Shown piece after piece: positions 23,002-35,704 of a stretch of DNA of 64,000 nucleotides; the first letter of the stretch is position 1; every line of letters begins with the position of its first letter. The stretch is from contig JAKULF010000003.1 in NCBI GenBank assembly GCA_022661535.1, positions 5,394,001-5,458,000 of the forward strand, written 5' to 3'. The DNA comes from Eutypa lata. Taxonomy: Eukaryota > Ascomycota > Sordariomycetes > Xylariales > Diatrypaceae. The position numbers were made by a program, and so were the translations under genes. The notes beneath the pieces are model-generated. The model was given only the letters and a program-made list of their open reading frames with translations. It searched no databases and had not been told where the DNA came from.

Positions 23002-24507
23002 CTACAGCCGCCGCGCCGCCATCGCCGCCGTCGTGGCTTTGGTACATGACATTTTTAAGACGGATGTCGCATTCGGGATGTCGCATTCGGGATGTCGCCA
23101 GTACCACTCAAGGTCATCCCCGACGCTCTCGGATTTGGGAATATCAGGGAGGAGCATGGCCCTGTCCCGCTTCTTGGTAAATATAGACCCGTTATCCCAC
23201 TCTGTCACCTGGTCTACATCGCTGGGTAGGAGTAGAGTTTGGGTGATGGCGCGGCAGTACTCCTTTACCTAGAATTCCACGCAATCGAACCACCCTTGGT
23301 TTGCCAGGGAATCCAGAGACTCTCGGATCAGCAGAACATCTAGCCGCTCTAATACGAAGAATGAAACCTCTTCTGATATAAACGCTGCTTCACGCTGCTG
23401 TTCAAACACCTTCTCCATTTGGCGAAATAGCCTAATTTGGCGAAATAGCCTAGCGCCGTTTGTCTGTGTCTCCGGACGACCTTGTTTCCACAGATCATAA
23501 GTAAGATCTTGGAACATCGTAGAAACCTTGACTAAGTCGATTCCCAAATCGACAATTGCGTTTGTGCGGTGTTTTGTCAGGGTATCTGTTATCTCGGGGG
23601 ATAGTGGGAACAAAGGTTCAGCGTGGTCTGGGAGCCGGAGACAGATCGCCTTCTGCAGGAAGTATCTCAGCTCCGACATCCTGTTACCCCATATGGGATG
23701 AGTCAGAACCTCGCGGAGATCACGCCATAGTAGACGAGCTTCTGTCCTCGTCACGTTTGGCGAAAGTCGTAGACCCCAGGTGAAGATATGATGGGGGGAT
23801 GCCTGGAAAAGTTGTAGCGTCGTTTGCCATAGCTCGATCCATGCTGTGGAGCTGCCGTCCACTCGAAGGTACGTATCGTCCACCCCAGATGGATCCATCT
23901 CGGCCATCATCTCATCCTCCGGGAATAGCTGTTCCGGCAACAATAGGTCTAATCCTAATGTTGCTTCGATCGCCTCCTTAGTCATGGCCCTTGATGAGTA
24001 TTCGTACACCGGAGTCTGTGGACGATCGGAGCGGCGATTTCTACGCATATTACGTCGTTTTGGCGGGGAACGACTACCCTCTCTTTCATCTGCGATTACG
24101 CCTCCGTCGTCGCTGTCGCTGTCATCAACACGACCATTGGAGGCGTCTTCGCTTGAGACCTTGGCATGACCCGTAAGTCGTTGACGTTTTGGTCTTCCCT
24201 GGTTTACACGAGGGGGCACTATCCCTCTAGAATTAGCGATATCAATATACGAACCACTAGGCTCTCCTTGTCGAGATACTTCCGGTGCTGAGATGCTCCG
24301 GAGCACTCGTGTCGGCGTAGGGGCCTTGTTATGACGGCTATGATCGTCATTTTCGGCAGCTCTCAACCAGTTGGGTCTTCGGCCTAGGCGTGGAGCCCCT
24401 GGTGGGCGTGGCTCTTTGACAACCTTTCGAGGGCGTCCAACGGGCCTAGACCCGGGAGGCCGTGGAGCATCTTTTGGTGTAACAAACCTGCCCTTAGGAC
24501 GTGCCAT
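23002..24507 (-). CDS. Unrecognised AT-hook-like protein with an in-frame stop
   Basis: The minus-strand frame opens at 24507 and runs 412 codons to TAG at 23271-23269. The same frame then continues for 88 codons to 23002 with coding-like sequence (VKEYCRAITQTLLLPSDVDQ, then TEWDNGSIFTKKRDRAMLLP). I give the span of the whole frame. The N-terminus is basic with AT-hook-like motifs (SRPVGRPRKVVKEPRPPG, GRRPNW); residues about 110-170 are Arg/Ser/Asp-rich; the rest is helical with conserved-looking Trp/Leu segments (TTLQLFQASPHHIFTWGLRLSP, LLWRDLREVLTHPIWGNRM). A six-residue duplication (RLFRQI RLFRQM) comes from an 18-bp tandem repeat. The TAG could derive from CAG by a C-to-T change. I do not recognise the family. 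It is divergent from the gene at 24990 with 482 bp between the starts. Confidence 0.55.
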
Positions 24508-24989
24508 TGTTACTGTTCTTAATTAACGCAACAAGGGGTGCGCGGTGGGTTACACGGTGTTGTGTGCTTTTGGTGTGTATCTGCCAAAGTCTGAATCAAA
24601 CGTCTGAATAATGCGTTCGTCATTGGTTATTCGAATTTTCGCATCAACTGCTCGTATAAGCGAATATTAGTATCCTGCTTTTCTATATATAGTGTATGTA
24701 GGTATATAGTTATGTAATACGACGAGGTGGACCCATCAGTTACGCGTCTCAGATTTGGGTTGATAACGGCAAGAACGGAAGTTCGGTCGAACCGTCAAGA
24801 GGAAGTCACGATGCAAGGTATGTTAGAAATGCAGCGGGGCTGGGTAGTTATGTGGTTGGTTTCGCTGTCAGACCGCCAGTAGAACCTACCTACCTAGGTA
24901 GTCAATACATAGCTGTCGTTAGTAAAGATTCCTATCAGATACATCGATAACAATTACTTTCCATAGCGATACTACTGCTCCGATACACA
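24508..24989. promoter_or_regulatory. Bidirectional promoter region of a divergent gene pair
   Basis: 482 bp separate the two start codons. I see AT-rich stretches (for example TATATATAGTG near 24683) but cannot assign a specific operator. Confidence 0.4.
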
Positions 24990-26735
24990 ATGAGCACACA
25001 GAATGAGTCCCAAGATCTACACGATTTATGGAAGCGGGCGGTGATGCGGCTCAGTGAAGCCTCCGAGACCCCCCAAGAGCAAGACCGGGTCGAGGACCTC
25101 GACATGTTTTGTCGCAACCTCGAAGCCGGAGTCAAGTTCTGCGTGGAGCTGTCTGAAGAGCTCAAACGCGAAAAGGCCGTGATCTCAGAGGAAAAGGCCG
25201 TGATCTCCCAGGAAAAGGCCCTGATCTCTCAAAGTCATCGGCTTGATGGCGTCGAAAGAACTACCAGGTCTACTTCGGAAAATATAGAGTGTTTAACTCG
25301 TGATATGAATAGTTTGGCGACTGGAGTCGCTAGCATGGAACATACCAACAAGGCGACGGTATCCGACGTAGGAACCAGCATACGTAACATGTCGTCGACG
25401 TTGGATAGTGTCTGGAGGCGAGTTGGGAGATCCCCCGAGACGTCCGAAAGCACCAGCAGCATCGCTTCCCTGATCAGTAGCATCGGGAAAGATGTGAAGC
25501 AGTTCTGGCGAGCGTCGGACAGAAAACTCCAACAGGTGGAGAGTTTGATCCAGACTCCGAAGGATCGCAATGATCTCACTATTCTCTCCCGATTCGATGC
25601 TCTCAGCGCTGATCTTCAGCGGGTAGACAGAACCCTTGACGCTAAGCTGCAGCAACTCGTCGATGGCTCTGGGCGGATAGAGGAGGTTATCAGTAGCTCT
25701 TCGGAAATAGCTGGCCTCCACGCAGTACTCTCACGAATAGAGATGTCGCCAGCGATTACCGGAACGCCCAAGAAGGATGCAGATCTCGAAAGGATACTTC
25801 ATCGGATAGAGCTGTCCCCTGAGGAAAGGAGCGGCTTGGACCAGATACCTCACCTTGTTACGCAGACCACCCAGCTTTCCGCCGACCTGAAATCGTACAG
25901 GGAACGACATGACAAGGTTGACATACTGAAAAGCATATCAGATGTAGAGGCTAAAATGGACGATATGGGCGTCAAATTGAACAATCTCCAGCTGCAGTCA
26001 ACAGGGCCCAGCGCCTCTAGGCAGGATTATGTCCGCCTCGACCAGCAGTCCAGTGTCCTTCCTCAGGAAACACTGGTTTTGGCCCCAAAAGGTAGGACAG
26101 ACGACCAGTCCCATCAAACTCCCACGGCCAAGAACAAGAAGGGCTTCCAACACCAATACGACGGCATTTAAAATGCCAACGAAGGTTCGCAGATGCTGGT
26201 CAGCCCATTCAGAAAAGCTACCGAGAGGGCGAGACGCGCGTCCGAACCGGGCGATGATGGTGTGACCATCGCACTCCCTTCAAGATCAAAAGCAGGCCTG
26301 ACGACGACCGATGAGGAAGACGACTCGTCTGAGGAAGTCGACTTGTCTAAGAAAGCGGATGACATACAGGACATGTGGAAACTGACTAAGGAGGTCGTGG
26401 CCAATGTCCTAAATAGAATTGAACCAGCCGCCAACAGCACCTATACCATGTCCGAGATAATGAACATGCTCCTAGTGGCTCTGGGGAATACTCATGTCCC
26501 TGATGTAGGGGCCGGGCTTCTTAAAGATTTCTTAGATAATGAAGACGACGACTTCGATGCCGACAGCTGGACCTGTGTCCGTGCCATATGTGAGGGGAAG
26601 CTGGACGAACCACTCGGCGCGTCCGAATGTTGCTCTCATTGCATGGAGCGAGGTCATAAGTACTGCCTACGGATCCATAAGAAAGGAAATAAGAAAGCAG
26701 CTCTCTGTGCGTACTGCCTAGGTGGGAAGGAATAA
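24990..26735 (+). CDS. Unrecognised coiled-coil and Cys-cluster protein with an in-frame stop
   Basis: From ATG 24990 the frame is open for 393 codons to TAA at 26169-26171, then stays open in the same frame to a stop at 26735, about 581 codons in total. The N-terminal part is helical and coiled-coil-like, including three copies of an eight-residue unit (EKAVISEE, EKAVISQE, EKALISQS at about residues 60-83) and many spaced Leu/Val heptads. The part after the stop has an acidic stretch, a helical domain (DIQDMWKLTKEVVANVLNRI) and a Cys cluster, CCSHCMERGHKYC...LCAYC, that looks like a metal-binding knuckle. TAA could come from CAA by a RIP-type change. An intron across the stop is possible, but the best donor/acceptor pair (26092/26192) would break the frame. 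I do not recognise the family. Confidence 0.55.
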
Positions 26736-28905
26736 GGGTGCAACATTACCACCCGTGATTTAGCGAGAATGATTGTATGCCCGATGTACGAATCGGGATA
26801 GTACCTGAACTTGCGTATCTGTTGGTCTGTCCAATGTCGATGACATAGAACAGTTTGTAAGGGTCGGAGAGCAAACCACTGGAAGCGTTCCAACTTCATG
26901 ATATATGTTGCAACAAAATTCAATGTCACGCACTTAGCCCACATATAGCTTAGCTCCGCCTGAGGCACCTACGGTCTATATAATGTGGACTTGCCGCCCT
27001 TTATATATATAAGACTCTTAGACTTCGCAGATATCAGAACATTGGACTTTCCATTCATTACTATTCGCTCTTATCCATGGCTTACGTCGTATATAGATTA
27101 AACCCTTTTCACCTAATCCATTGCTATTGCAATGTGCTGTATCCATCGTAGGCCACTCAGGGGTTCACATATTGTTGCAATAAACAGCACTTATATATTG
27201 AGAGGAGGGATTAGATAATCCTATAGATCGGGATAATCTATTATCCAGTGCTGTCCATGTTCCAGTGGGACCCTTACATAAGTACATGTGGTGATCTATT
27301 GCACCTAGCTACAGAGCTGGATCTAGTCAGACTATTTTCCCCTCCTACTAAGTGTCCCAGCTTGCTATACGATCAACTATCATGTGTTACGTCTCTGGTG
27401 GCCTTTTTCCAAGTTATTGGTCTTCCGTTGAATTGTTTAAAATATGGCCAACCGTGAATTGCATAATATTTCATAAAATTGACGTGTAAAGACTCTGGAA
27501 ATATTATTATATTTAGCATCACCAGATACCTACTACATCTACATTAGGCAGCTGCATATTGGTTGTGGCTTTCAATGTGACAGGTAGTATTATGCAAGGA
27601 CGATCCCTTGGATTGATTGTATGCAGGTTATCGACTTATGTAAGCTACCGAGTTAGCGGAAATAATTCAATATTGCCTGCAGGAAACGTACGTTAAACCC
27701 GCCTGAACTTGAGAGGCTATCTGAAGTTCCGGCCCCGAAATATCTCCTGACCATTTCTTCAGTGTGGTTTTTTATTCTTATTTATGCGGGAGTATGGCAG
27801 CTAAAAGCGATTGGGGGCATGAGTGAGTTGAAAACCATGCGATGGAAGGTTATGAGGACTTGCACCCGACATAGCAAGGAATTCAATCAATTCAGCCCCT
27901 CACTCCACAATGGAATACGAGGCAAGTGAATAGTACCAGCAGTTCAGTGTGTAATCGACGTAGCACTTTTTCGAGTTTCGATCCTCTTGGTTTCAGGTAC
28001 TTGGAAGCAGCCGTGGCTTTTCTTCTTCCATTTGGCTGGTTCTTACTGTTGAACACCCCTTTTATTCATTGAAGCTTCTTTGTTTGACCCAAGGCTCTCC
28101 TGTAATTACGCATTGTACGCCTTCGATGCACGTAACGCTGACCTGTAATCCTATCCCCGGGCTTCGTTATGCCTGCACGGTGATGGACGATTTGTGCCGA
28201 AATACACAGTCGGCACCAGATTAGCATAGAGGGCTTGATATCTACTTGCAATTGTTTTCGTCCTGACGTCGATAGGTGGGTTCTTATCCGATACGGGATA
28301 CTCACGAGGGAATACATAATTCATTCCCTGCTGCATCCCCATTTAGGTGCTCGACTTTGTTACATAGATTATGTAGGTCATCTAGGTACGAAGTACGTAG
28401 TACTGAATCAATTTGCCTCTAAGTAGCTTACTGCCTGACGCCACGAACACGCTTCATTGAACAAGACCTTAGGGGCCTCAACTGGGCGCTTCAACTGCAG
28501 CTGCAGTAAGCAAACCGCCGAGCCCAGAATTGCATATCCACACTTTCTCACATGGAACGCCCTTTCAATAAAACCGCCCGCCACCCTATGCACCCCAAAA
28601 ATATCTTCTTATAAAATTCCCGTGAAATATCAATTTACATATATTCTCTTCATAAGACGAACCACGCACCACAATACGCCCATGTCGAAGTGAACCCCCC
28701 AACAGAGGCTAAGGAGCTACATAGCATCCCCCCACCCGCACTTGTGTTACCTCTCCAAGAAACTATAAGTACTTGGCCAGTCAAACGTTTAGGATTTCTT
28801 TCCTCGGGAGACCTCCAAGGTTCTCCACCGAGGGGCATTACATCGTGCTATATCAAAATTATTACATCATAGACACACTACTTCAAGCTGAGTATCGGTG
28901 GGAAA
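26736..28905. other. Gene-poor region
   Basis: About 2.2 kb without a supported gene. Only short frames without recognisable content are present. Confidence 0.4.
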
Positions 28906-30233
28906 ATGCCTCTGCTCTCAGTTATTAGGCGTGGGAGGGAGCAAGCCAAAGGTCAGAAAGAAAGGGAGGAAGCGAAGAGTAAGGGGGACACCCCCAAGGT
29001 GCCTTATAAGCACATACCCACCCATGCCGCCATTGATGCAATGTCCGGCGCACCAAATACAATCAAAGAGCTCGATCGAGCAAAGATCTTGGAGCAGCAC
29101 CGGAGAAGAAGCGCCATGTCCATCAACGGAATAAGCACGGGAAATAATACTCGCCTTGGAAGCTCCCTTTCGGTTGTTTCTTACCCGTCACCTCAAGCTA
29201 TACCCATCATCTCAAGAGCCGGGAGCTCTAACAGCATGCCGATTCATCCACGTGTGAGAGCAAGCATCGGTGCTACCTATGGAAGCTATTCGAGCCACTC
29301 GAAAGGGAAGGAACGTGGAGTTGGGTCTTCCCTCTCTACTGGAGCCGCGATTCCCATGCTAGCTTCAGATCAGCGGGGTGTGTTCGCTGTCAAAGGTAAT
29401 ATACCAATTCCAGAACCGTATACAGAATAGCGTTCATATCAGTGACAGGACGTTCTCATACAGACACTGGAGAGAATTCCAGTGTCTCGGGTGATGATCT
29501 GGAGATGAAGAAAATCACACGACCTAGCATTGCTCGGTCCTCTCACTCTGCCGACACGCGATCAACTATGCCGACACAGAGCTCTGCAAAGAGTAAGAAC
29601 TTGTATAATCTCTACCCTTCTCATCAACAAAAGGGCAGACGGCAACCTTCGAGCGAGAGATCTGGGCGCACCTTACCCCAGACAACTCGAACCAGATTCA
29701 CGGAACCCAAGCCGATGGACATCCATGTATTCAATGACGGCTTGGGAAGGGATTTATCAACTGCTACGCTGGACTCTGTCCAGAACGGGGATTCGTATGC
29801 ATCGTCTTCAACATCGAGGACTGTTCCGTTCTCTACTGCCTCTACGTCTCTTGCCTCGACCCCTGATCCCTCTACAGTCGCCGTCACCTATTTCCCCTCT
29901 GAAGTAGAGATGCCTCATGAAAGGCCTGCCCCTGAACCTATTTCTGAGCTCCTCGTCACAGAAATATCTTCAGAGACCTCAATGGACGCCCCTGCAGAAG
30001 TGTTAGATCAACCAGTTATGGGGGCAGAGACTCTGTTGCAAGTAACTCCGTGGTTTGAGCAAACAGGGGTGAGAGCTCCTGCTGCCCTCCAAGAGTCTGA
30101 CAACGTGGAGCAAACACACACGTACCCCGATGATACAACTCGTACCGCACCGACCAATCCATCAAAGAAGAATCGATGGACATGGCGCCGTAGCAAGCTA
30201 GCTACGGGAGACAAGCTCGTTGCATCGCACTGA
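28906..30233 (+). CDS. Uncharacterised low-complexity basic fungal protein
   Basis: Two exons, 28906-29395 and 29443-30233, give 426 residues. The 47-nt intron (GTAATA to TATCAG) keeps the frame. The N-terminus is highly basic (SVIRRGREQAKGQKEREEAK) and is followed by a segment that recalls a conserved but unnamed fungal family (KHIPTHAAIDAMSGAPNTIKELDRAKILEQHRRRSAM). The remainder is Ser/Thr/Pro-rich and disordered, ending in a basic patch (KKNRWTWRRSKLA). No catalytic domain, signal peptide or membrane segment is visible. The function is unknown; the family likeness is from memory and unproven. Confidence 0.68.
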
Positions 30234-33200
30234 AACTCCACATGTTATTTTGAAACTCGCACATCCTGACTGCGGAACGCCCTTGCCGATTCGCACAAGG
30301 CATCGTCCTCAAGCGGGTGAGGATACATACGAAGTACACACGTGAGCGGTACAGATACTTGACAGGAGTATTATATTTGGAAGAATTTCCTTCATCTAGG
30401 TAGTGAGGAGTTGGTTTTACATGTTGTTTGGATGACAATACTACAGCGTACAATTTCATTACATCATTTAGATAATGGTTAGAGGCTTATACACGACAAG
30501 AAGAATTGCTATAGTAGCAATATAAATCGTAAAGTTAATACCCCAAGCTCAAATATTCACCTTCTGTTCCTTATTGCCAAAGTAGTGTGAAACTTGTGAC
30601 GACGAGCTTTAACCTATATCATTATTCATTTGAGTATCACTTGAACGAGCATCAACGACCTTACCCAATGGTATTAATTTTTCCATAAATGCGGTGTCAG
30701 GAACGCATAGGGTACTATTGACCACTGGTTATTTGCTTGTTTGGGAAAACAAGCTTTTTCAGGAGTCAGCCTACAACGCCAACCGAGAATAGACTCGGTG
30801 CCGAGACTCAAGACGTTCTGGACTCGAGCTTGTTTGCCGCAAACTGGATGCCAATCGGGCCTTGACATACGACCCACCACTACTCTAGATGAGCAGATCT
30901 TTCGACAATATCTGCTGAGCTGCCCTCCTCTGGCCTGATGAGGCTCAGTCGGTAAACCCCCCACGCGAAGTCCCGCCGTTCAAGCTACCCGTTCAAGCTA
31001 ATATCGTTGCTACATAAAGATAAGGTTTTGCCCGAACTTGTCTCAAGCCTAACTTCAACGCCACTGCGGGTAAATAGTCCAATCCAATATCAACCCTATC
31101 TGGGAATCTTGCCGTTGCCAGCTGGTGCTTTGCCAGCCACCTACCCTGGGCCTCCAGATTGCGTGGCAAATGAACAAATCAAGTCGGGGTTTAGATGGGT
31201 GGTGGACTACGGCAACAGTGTAACGTCGTTTACTTGCTCTAATTATACATCCATGACGAGACCAAGTCCCGTGCACTGATGAGCCGCATGATACTAGTTG
31301 GATTAATGTCTTCAGCTTTCGCTTGTTGGTTGGTTCCGGGCGCGCATCCGATCCCAATAGATCCCCATACAACTAGGCAATCGGCATGGCAGCATAATTC
31401 CATTAATACATGTAACTATATGTAGGTAGCGCTGCCGAGACGGGCTCAGCTCTACGCGTAGCCACCAATCAGCTCTCGGTAGGCCCGGCATCTTCCATCC
31501 AGCTGCATACCGAGCCAAGACCGCCTAAGCATCCCTACAAAGGTACTGTTCGTGCAGATGGCTTTCTAGCGAGTTATCACGCAAATGCTGATACATTAGT
31601 GCGTATGTATGCAGATCCGGGCCTATTCGTTCCAGGTTTCTATGTCGCAGTAGACGGTCATCATTGCTACCTAATATTATTTTTCCGGTCGTGTAGGTAC
31701 GTAGGGTGTAACTCTCCGATGGCTAGGCAGCTTCTAATGCCAGTGGCATGCATGACCTACCTATTCCAGGGAACCTTTTGGGGGGTTGCATTCGTCAACA
31801 GCTTCCTGTGATCAAGGACGTGGGGGGCGGGGGGGGAGGGGGACGCCAGGCCGCCGGAGCGGGATGAGCAAGTAAATGCCCAGTATTCTCCGGATATGGG
31901 AGCGGGGGGGTCAGGAACCTGATAATAGGTAAACAAGCTGACAGACCGATGTGAGCAGCGGTGGGAGGGTCTCCCAATTGACGTCTTTCCCGTCAGCCTG
32001 CATATATGGAGCGTCATCCCTCCGTGGTAAGACCTGCGCAGTCCTGCGTTGTGAGTGGTCACGTCGTCACTTCCAGGCTTTCCGAAGATTGAAAACTTGC
32101 ATGCTATCGAATGCTGGTCGGAACGATCCCTGAATAAGAGAGAGAGAGAGAGGCGCGCTGGCGCGCTGGGTTATCTCAACCCATCCACCCACCAACTCAC
32201 CCAAGCGCCTAGTGTGTACTCACGGGTTGAAGTGGCTGTTCGGCTCCTGGAAATAGTTGGAACAAGCGACTCATCCGATCTCGTCGTCCTATGTGGATCT
32301 GTGTTCCTGTACGAGGTATTCTTACATGTAACACGGGATCTGATATATGTTGGCACGCGTTGTTACCTTGATTGTGGATATCCACCGCCATGGAACAGAT
32401 GCGAGAAGCCGCTGCGGGTTGGACCACTCCGCTGGCGGGCAACAAACAACGGTTATATGCATGCATAACAGATGAGTATAAACGGTGACATGGCTTCACA
32501 CGTCAATTTGGCAATGCATACCGATATTGATTTGAGGTTGCGCTGCTTACGCCATACAACGGTGTCTCAACTACTTCTAGAAGGCGGGTTGTCCTCCCGT
32601 TACGTATCATTTTCAACAACATGATAATAACAATAAAAGGGGACCCAAAGCCGTTGCTTGCTACAGCGGCGATTGCGGCATTCGGCGATCTCGGAATCCA
32701 GGGCGGTGATCCATGTCCAATACCCCCAACCTGCATTGGAACCATACGATTGGTGCCTCGAAAATCTGTGTCACAATAGATCAAGGAACTAAAAGTGCAC
32801 ATACTCCAAAATCTGTCTTTCATTGGTGCTACATGTGCACCTAGTATCATTTTCAAGGTGTGTTCTTAGGGCCGTCATGGTTAATCAAGCCAAGCTCGTT
32901 ACATCACAGTTCCTATCAACTATCTACCGAGACTAACTAGTACTTTTGATCCGGACCTGGTCAACACCGGATTGATGGATGAAATAATGTTATCTAGATA
33001 TGTCTATAACATGAAGGAGGTTCACCTGGCCTTTATACGTAGTGGTCTCCAGTAAAAGCTACCTTATAACGGTAAATAGTAGACTCCTATGTCATTGGTT
33101 TCACAGGCTGTGATTAACACCAACAACTCAAAGTCCGATAGGATTGATACGCCGGATAAGAAAACCTAGAGGCTTAGTTGCATGAAGTTATGACCACAAA

Positions 33201-34774
33201 TATGCTGTGTCTTGCATGTCGGGCTATGCGAGGTGAAAGAAGAGGTGAAGTTAAGTAAGTAAACACTGACTTTCTCCATGTATTCTAACGAGCCTCCGAG
33301 AAGGGTGTGAGGTCTGCCTAGCCGTGATTTTAGATATAAGCTCCTTCGGAATTTATATAAGTCCTAGTCACCTCCGAACAATGCAACCCTCTCTTCGGAT
33401 TACGTACGGTACTAGTTTCAGGACCAGGCTGGTAAACTACCTAATTTATCAGTTACACAGCATTTCTAGTAGCCTATACGCGATACTAAGCATATGCAAA
33501 GTGTTTTCTGTTATTCAGCCGCTTGATACGAAAGAGAATGCCGGATACGAGATTGAACACCACACCCACCAGAAACATGCTAACAATGAAAATAAAATAC
33601 GAGATACTACCCAGCAGGAACAGGAGTTGATAGTAGCTGGTTCGTCCGGCCTGAATAAGTCACGATATTATCAAGTTATCTCAGAGTAGAAAATACGGAC
33701 TGTATTCATTAATTAGAGGCTAGGGCTCCAAAGTGATTTTCATAGAGAATGCGGTGAATTGGTAAGTCTTTTCTGCGACACATAACTAATGAGGGTACAT
33801 ACTGGTCGATAAATAAGGATTTCAAGTAGGATACCAAAATTAAGACAGAAAAGATAAGAGAACAGGTCGTCTCTGCTAGCTACGTAGATTCCCCCCTTTT
33901 AATTAACACATATGGTAGCCAGTGTATGAGAACATAACGATTGCATGTCATTACCCTTTAGACTTCTTTTGGTATATGATTCGGTTCTGCAGCGCAATAA
34001 CGACATTCGTCAATTCCAGACCTATGTGTTCAGGGGGTTGCATCTTGTCTTCTCGCCATATCGGATAAACGTATCAAATGTTTAAAGATCACAGTTTTTC
34101 ATATATTAAAAAGCCTTTAATGACACGAGGTCACATCAATCATTATTGGGAGTTCGGGAGAGTTATATTAGTCAATAGAACTTCGCCGATGCTTGTGGAT
34201 AGGTATGACATATTAGGTTATGAATCCAGAAACCGAAGTTCAGTCCCACCAGTAATGGGAACGATTATACCCAGAAAGGATTTCAGGTGGTGATACTATG
34301 AAACTTATGTGGACATAATGTACATCAATCAATTTATCATCTTGACAGCAAGTTGGTGCCAAAATAGTTGACACCCTTTCTACTACATGCCTAATGCTCT
34401 GGTTAAAGCAGGTATATATTTATCTTTAAGATAATCTAAAATTTGAATAATGTTATTATTCTAAAATCTAAAATGGGATAATCCTGAGTTATTTCTATTT
34501 AATCACGGATTATTCGATTTTTGATTTCACGTGATGTCACTTAATTTGGCAGCAGTTTGAAGAGATTTGTTAATTTTTGCCTTAATGTCACAGCCCAACT
34601 AAGTCCACTTAACCATTAAGCTATCGTGTCCCCTGGGATTGCTAAAAGGGATACAGAATTTCAAGTCTGGGCGGAATACCTTAAGTTGATAGATAGGTCC
34701 CTGCTGCTGCTACGGGTAACCAAGCCGCCAGCCCTGCCAACCAATGCTACGCCACCTGTCAGGACCGTAACACT
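30234..34774. other. Long gene-poor region
   Basis: About 4.5 kb with no supported gene. Frames of 60-137 codons occur on both strands, overlap each other and lack recognisable content. A G-rich run lies at about 31827-31842, and a (GA) run at about 32140-32152. A tRNA A-box-like stretch at about 30939 was judged too weak to call. Confidence 0.45.
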
Positions 34775-35045
34775 TACGAGCATGGGCACGCACACGTTTG
34801 CCGGTTTCCAGAACTTTAGGTTTGTTTCTTGCTTCCTAGGCAAGCTTCTCCTTAAGTTTTCTGGCCAGGTAGGCCTGAAGGTCATTGGCACGCTCTTTTT
34901 GCTCGTGACGCCTGCTGATTACCGCCATACGCTTTTTGATTTTGTAGGCTAATAGCTGCTCTGGTGTCATGTTGCGTATTCCTTGAGGTTGCTCCATGAG
35001 AGGCCTACTGCTGCAGTTAGAGCAGCTTACTAGGCTCGTGGAGCA
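34775..35045 (-). repeat. Zinc-finger repeat family, copy A (5' part only)
   Basis: The minus strand from the ATG at 34997 encodes MEQPQGIRNMTPEQLLAY...[32 protein letters not shown], then TAG at 34838-34836, then [20 protein letters not shown]. It is clearly related to the copy at 42995-43525 but has an 18-bp deletion and lacks the finger-coding 3' half. A likeness upstream of the ATG (GCAG...CTCTC) suggests the duplicated unit includes leader sequence. Confidence 0.75.
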
Positions 35046-35199
35046 GGATAATCCTATTTCCGAACCTCTATAGTATATATAGATCTTCGTAGCCATCTAT
35101 CCCTAGTTCTAGAACTCCTCAGACAGTAATCACTATATCACTATATGCTTTACATAGAGCTTTACATGTCATACTACGCTCTATTTGCTCAGTCCGTGC

Positions 35200-35350
35200 G
35201 TGATACCTACCTCGCCAGGAAGCTTAGGGAGAAGCTTGCATAGGAAGCAAGAAACAAACCTAAAGTGCTGGAAACCGCCAAACGTATTCGTGCTCGTGCT
35301 CAAGCATGAGCATTAAGAAGCATGAATGCAAAATATGCGGCATTACTCTA
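35200..35350 (+). repeat. Zinc-finger repeat family, copy B (central part)
   Basis: The plus strand encodes [12 protein letters not shown], then TAG, then [21 protein letters not shown], then after a small shift KHECKICGITLQ, the start of the first finger. It lies head-to-head with copy A about 150 bp away. Both ends are missing. Confidence 0.75.
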
Positions 35351-35704
35351 CAGTATAATCCTTGTTTTATAGTTAGTACAGTCCACACAATTGGATCCCT
35401 AAGCACTTTGGACTTCGAATTCGACCTGCGAAACGTCCATTAACGTAACTATAGAATCCATGTTGCTCGATAGCTTTTGGAAGGTTTAACCATATATATA
35501 ATCATTGTTACAGCCTTTTTTTTCTACCTTTGAAAGGCATATAATTACGTCTTAAAGAAAGATATATTCATTGTATGCCTTACAAAAGTGGATGTGATAA
35601 AACTGCTCTTAGTTACATGGCTTAGAAGCTCTGTATGGAAGGGAACATTAATCGCAACAAATAATAAGGAACATGCTACTCTTAAGGTGTATGGTGTAGT
35701 GAGG
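35351..35704. other. Intergenic region, 3' flank of the acyltransferase gene
   Basis: No supported feature was found. Confidence 0.4.

Noticed and set aside
26092..26192. Intron removing the TAA of the coiled-coil gene
   Set aside because: The 101-nt interval would break the frame, since both sides are in the same frame, and no clear branch site is present.
30935..30992. tRNA-like A and B boxes (GGCTCAGTCGGTAAA and GTTCAAGC)
   Set aside because: No acceptor stem or cloverleaf could be folded; perhaps an old tRNA-derived repeat, but not supportable.
34626..34952. 108-codon plus-strand frame
   Set aside because: It overlaps the antisense of zinc-finger repeat copy A and has no independent support.
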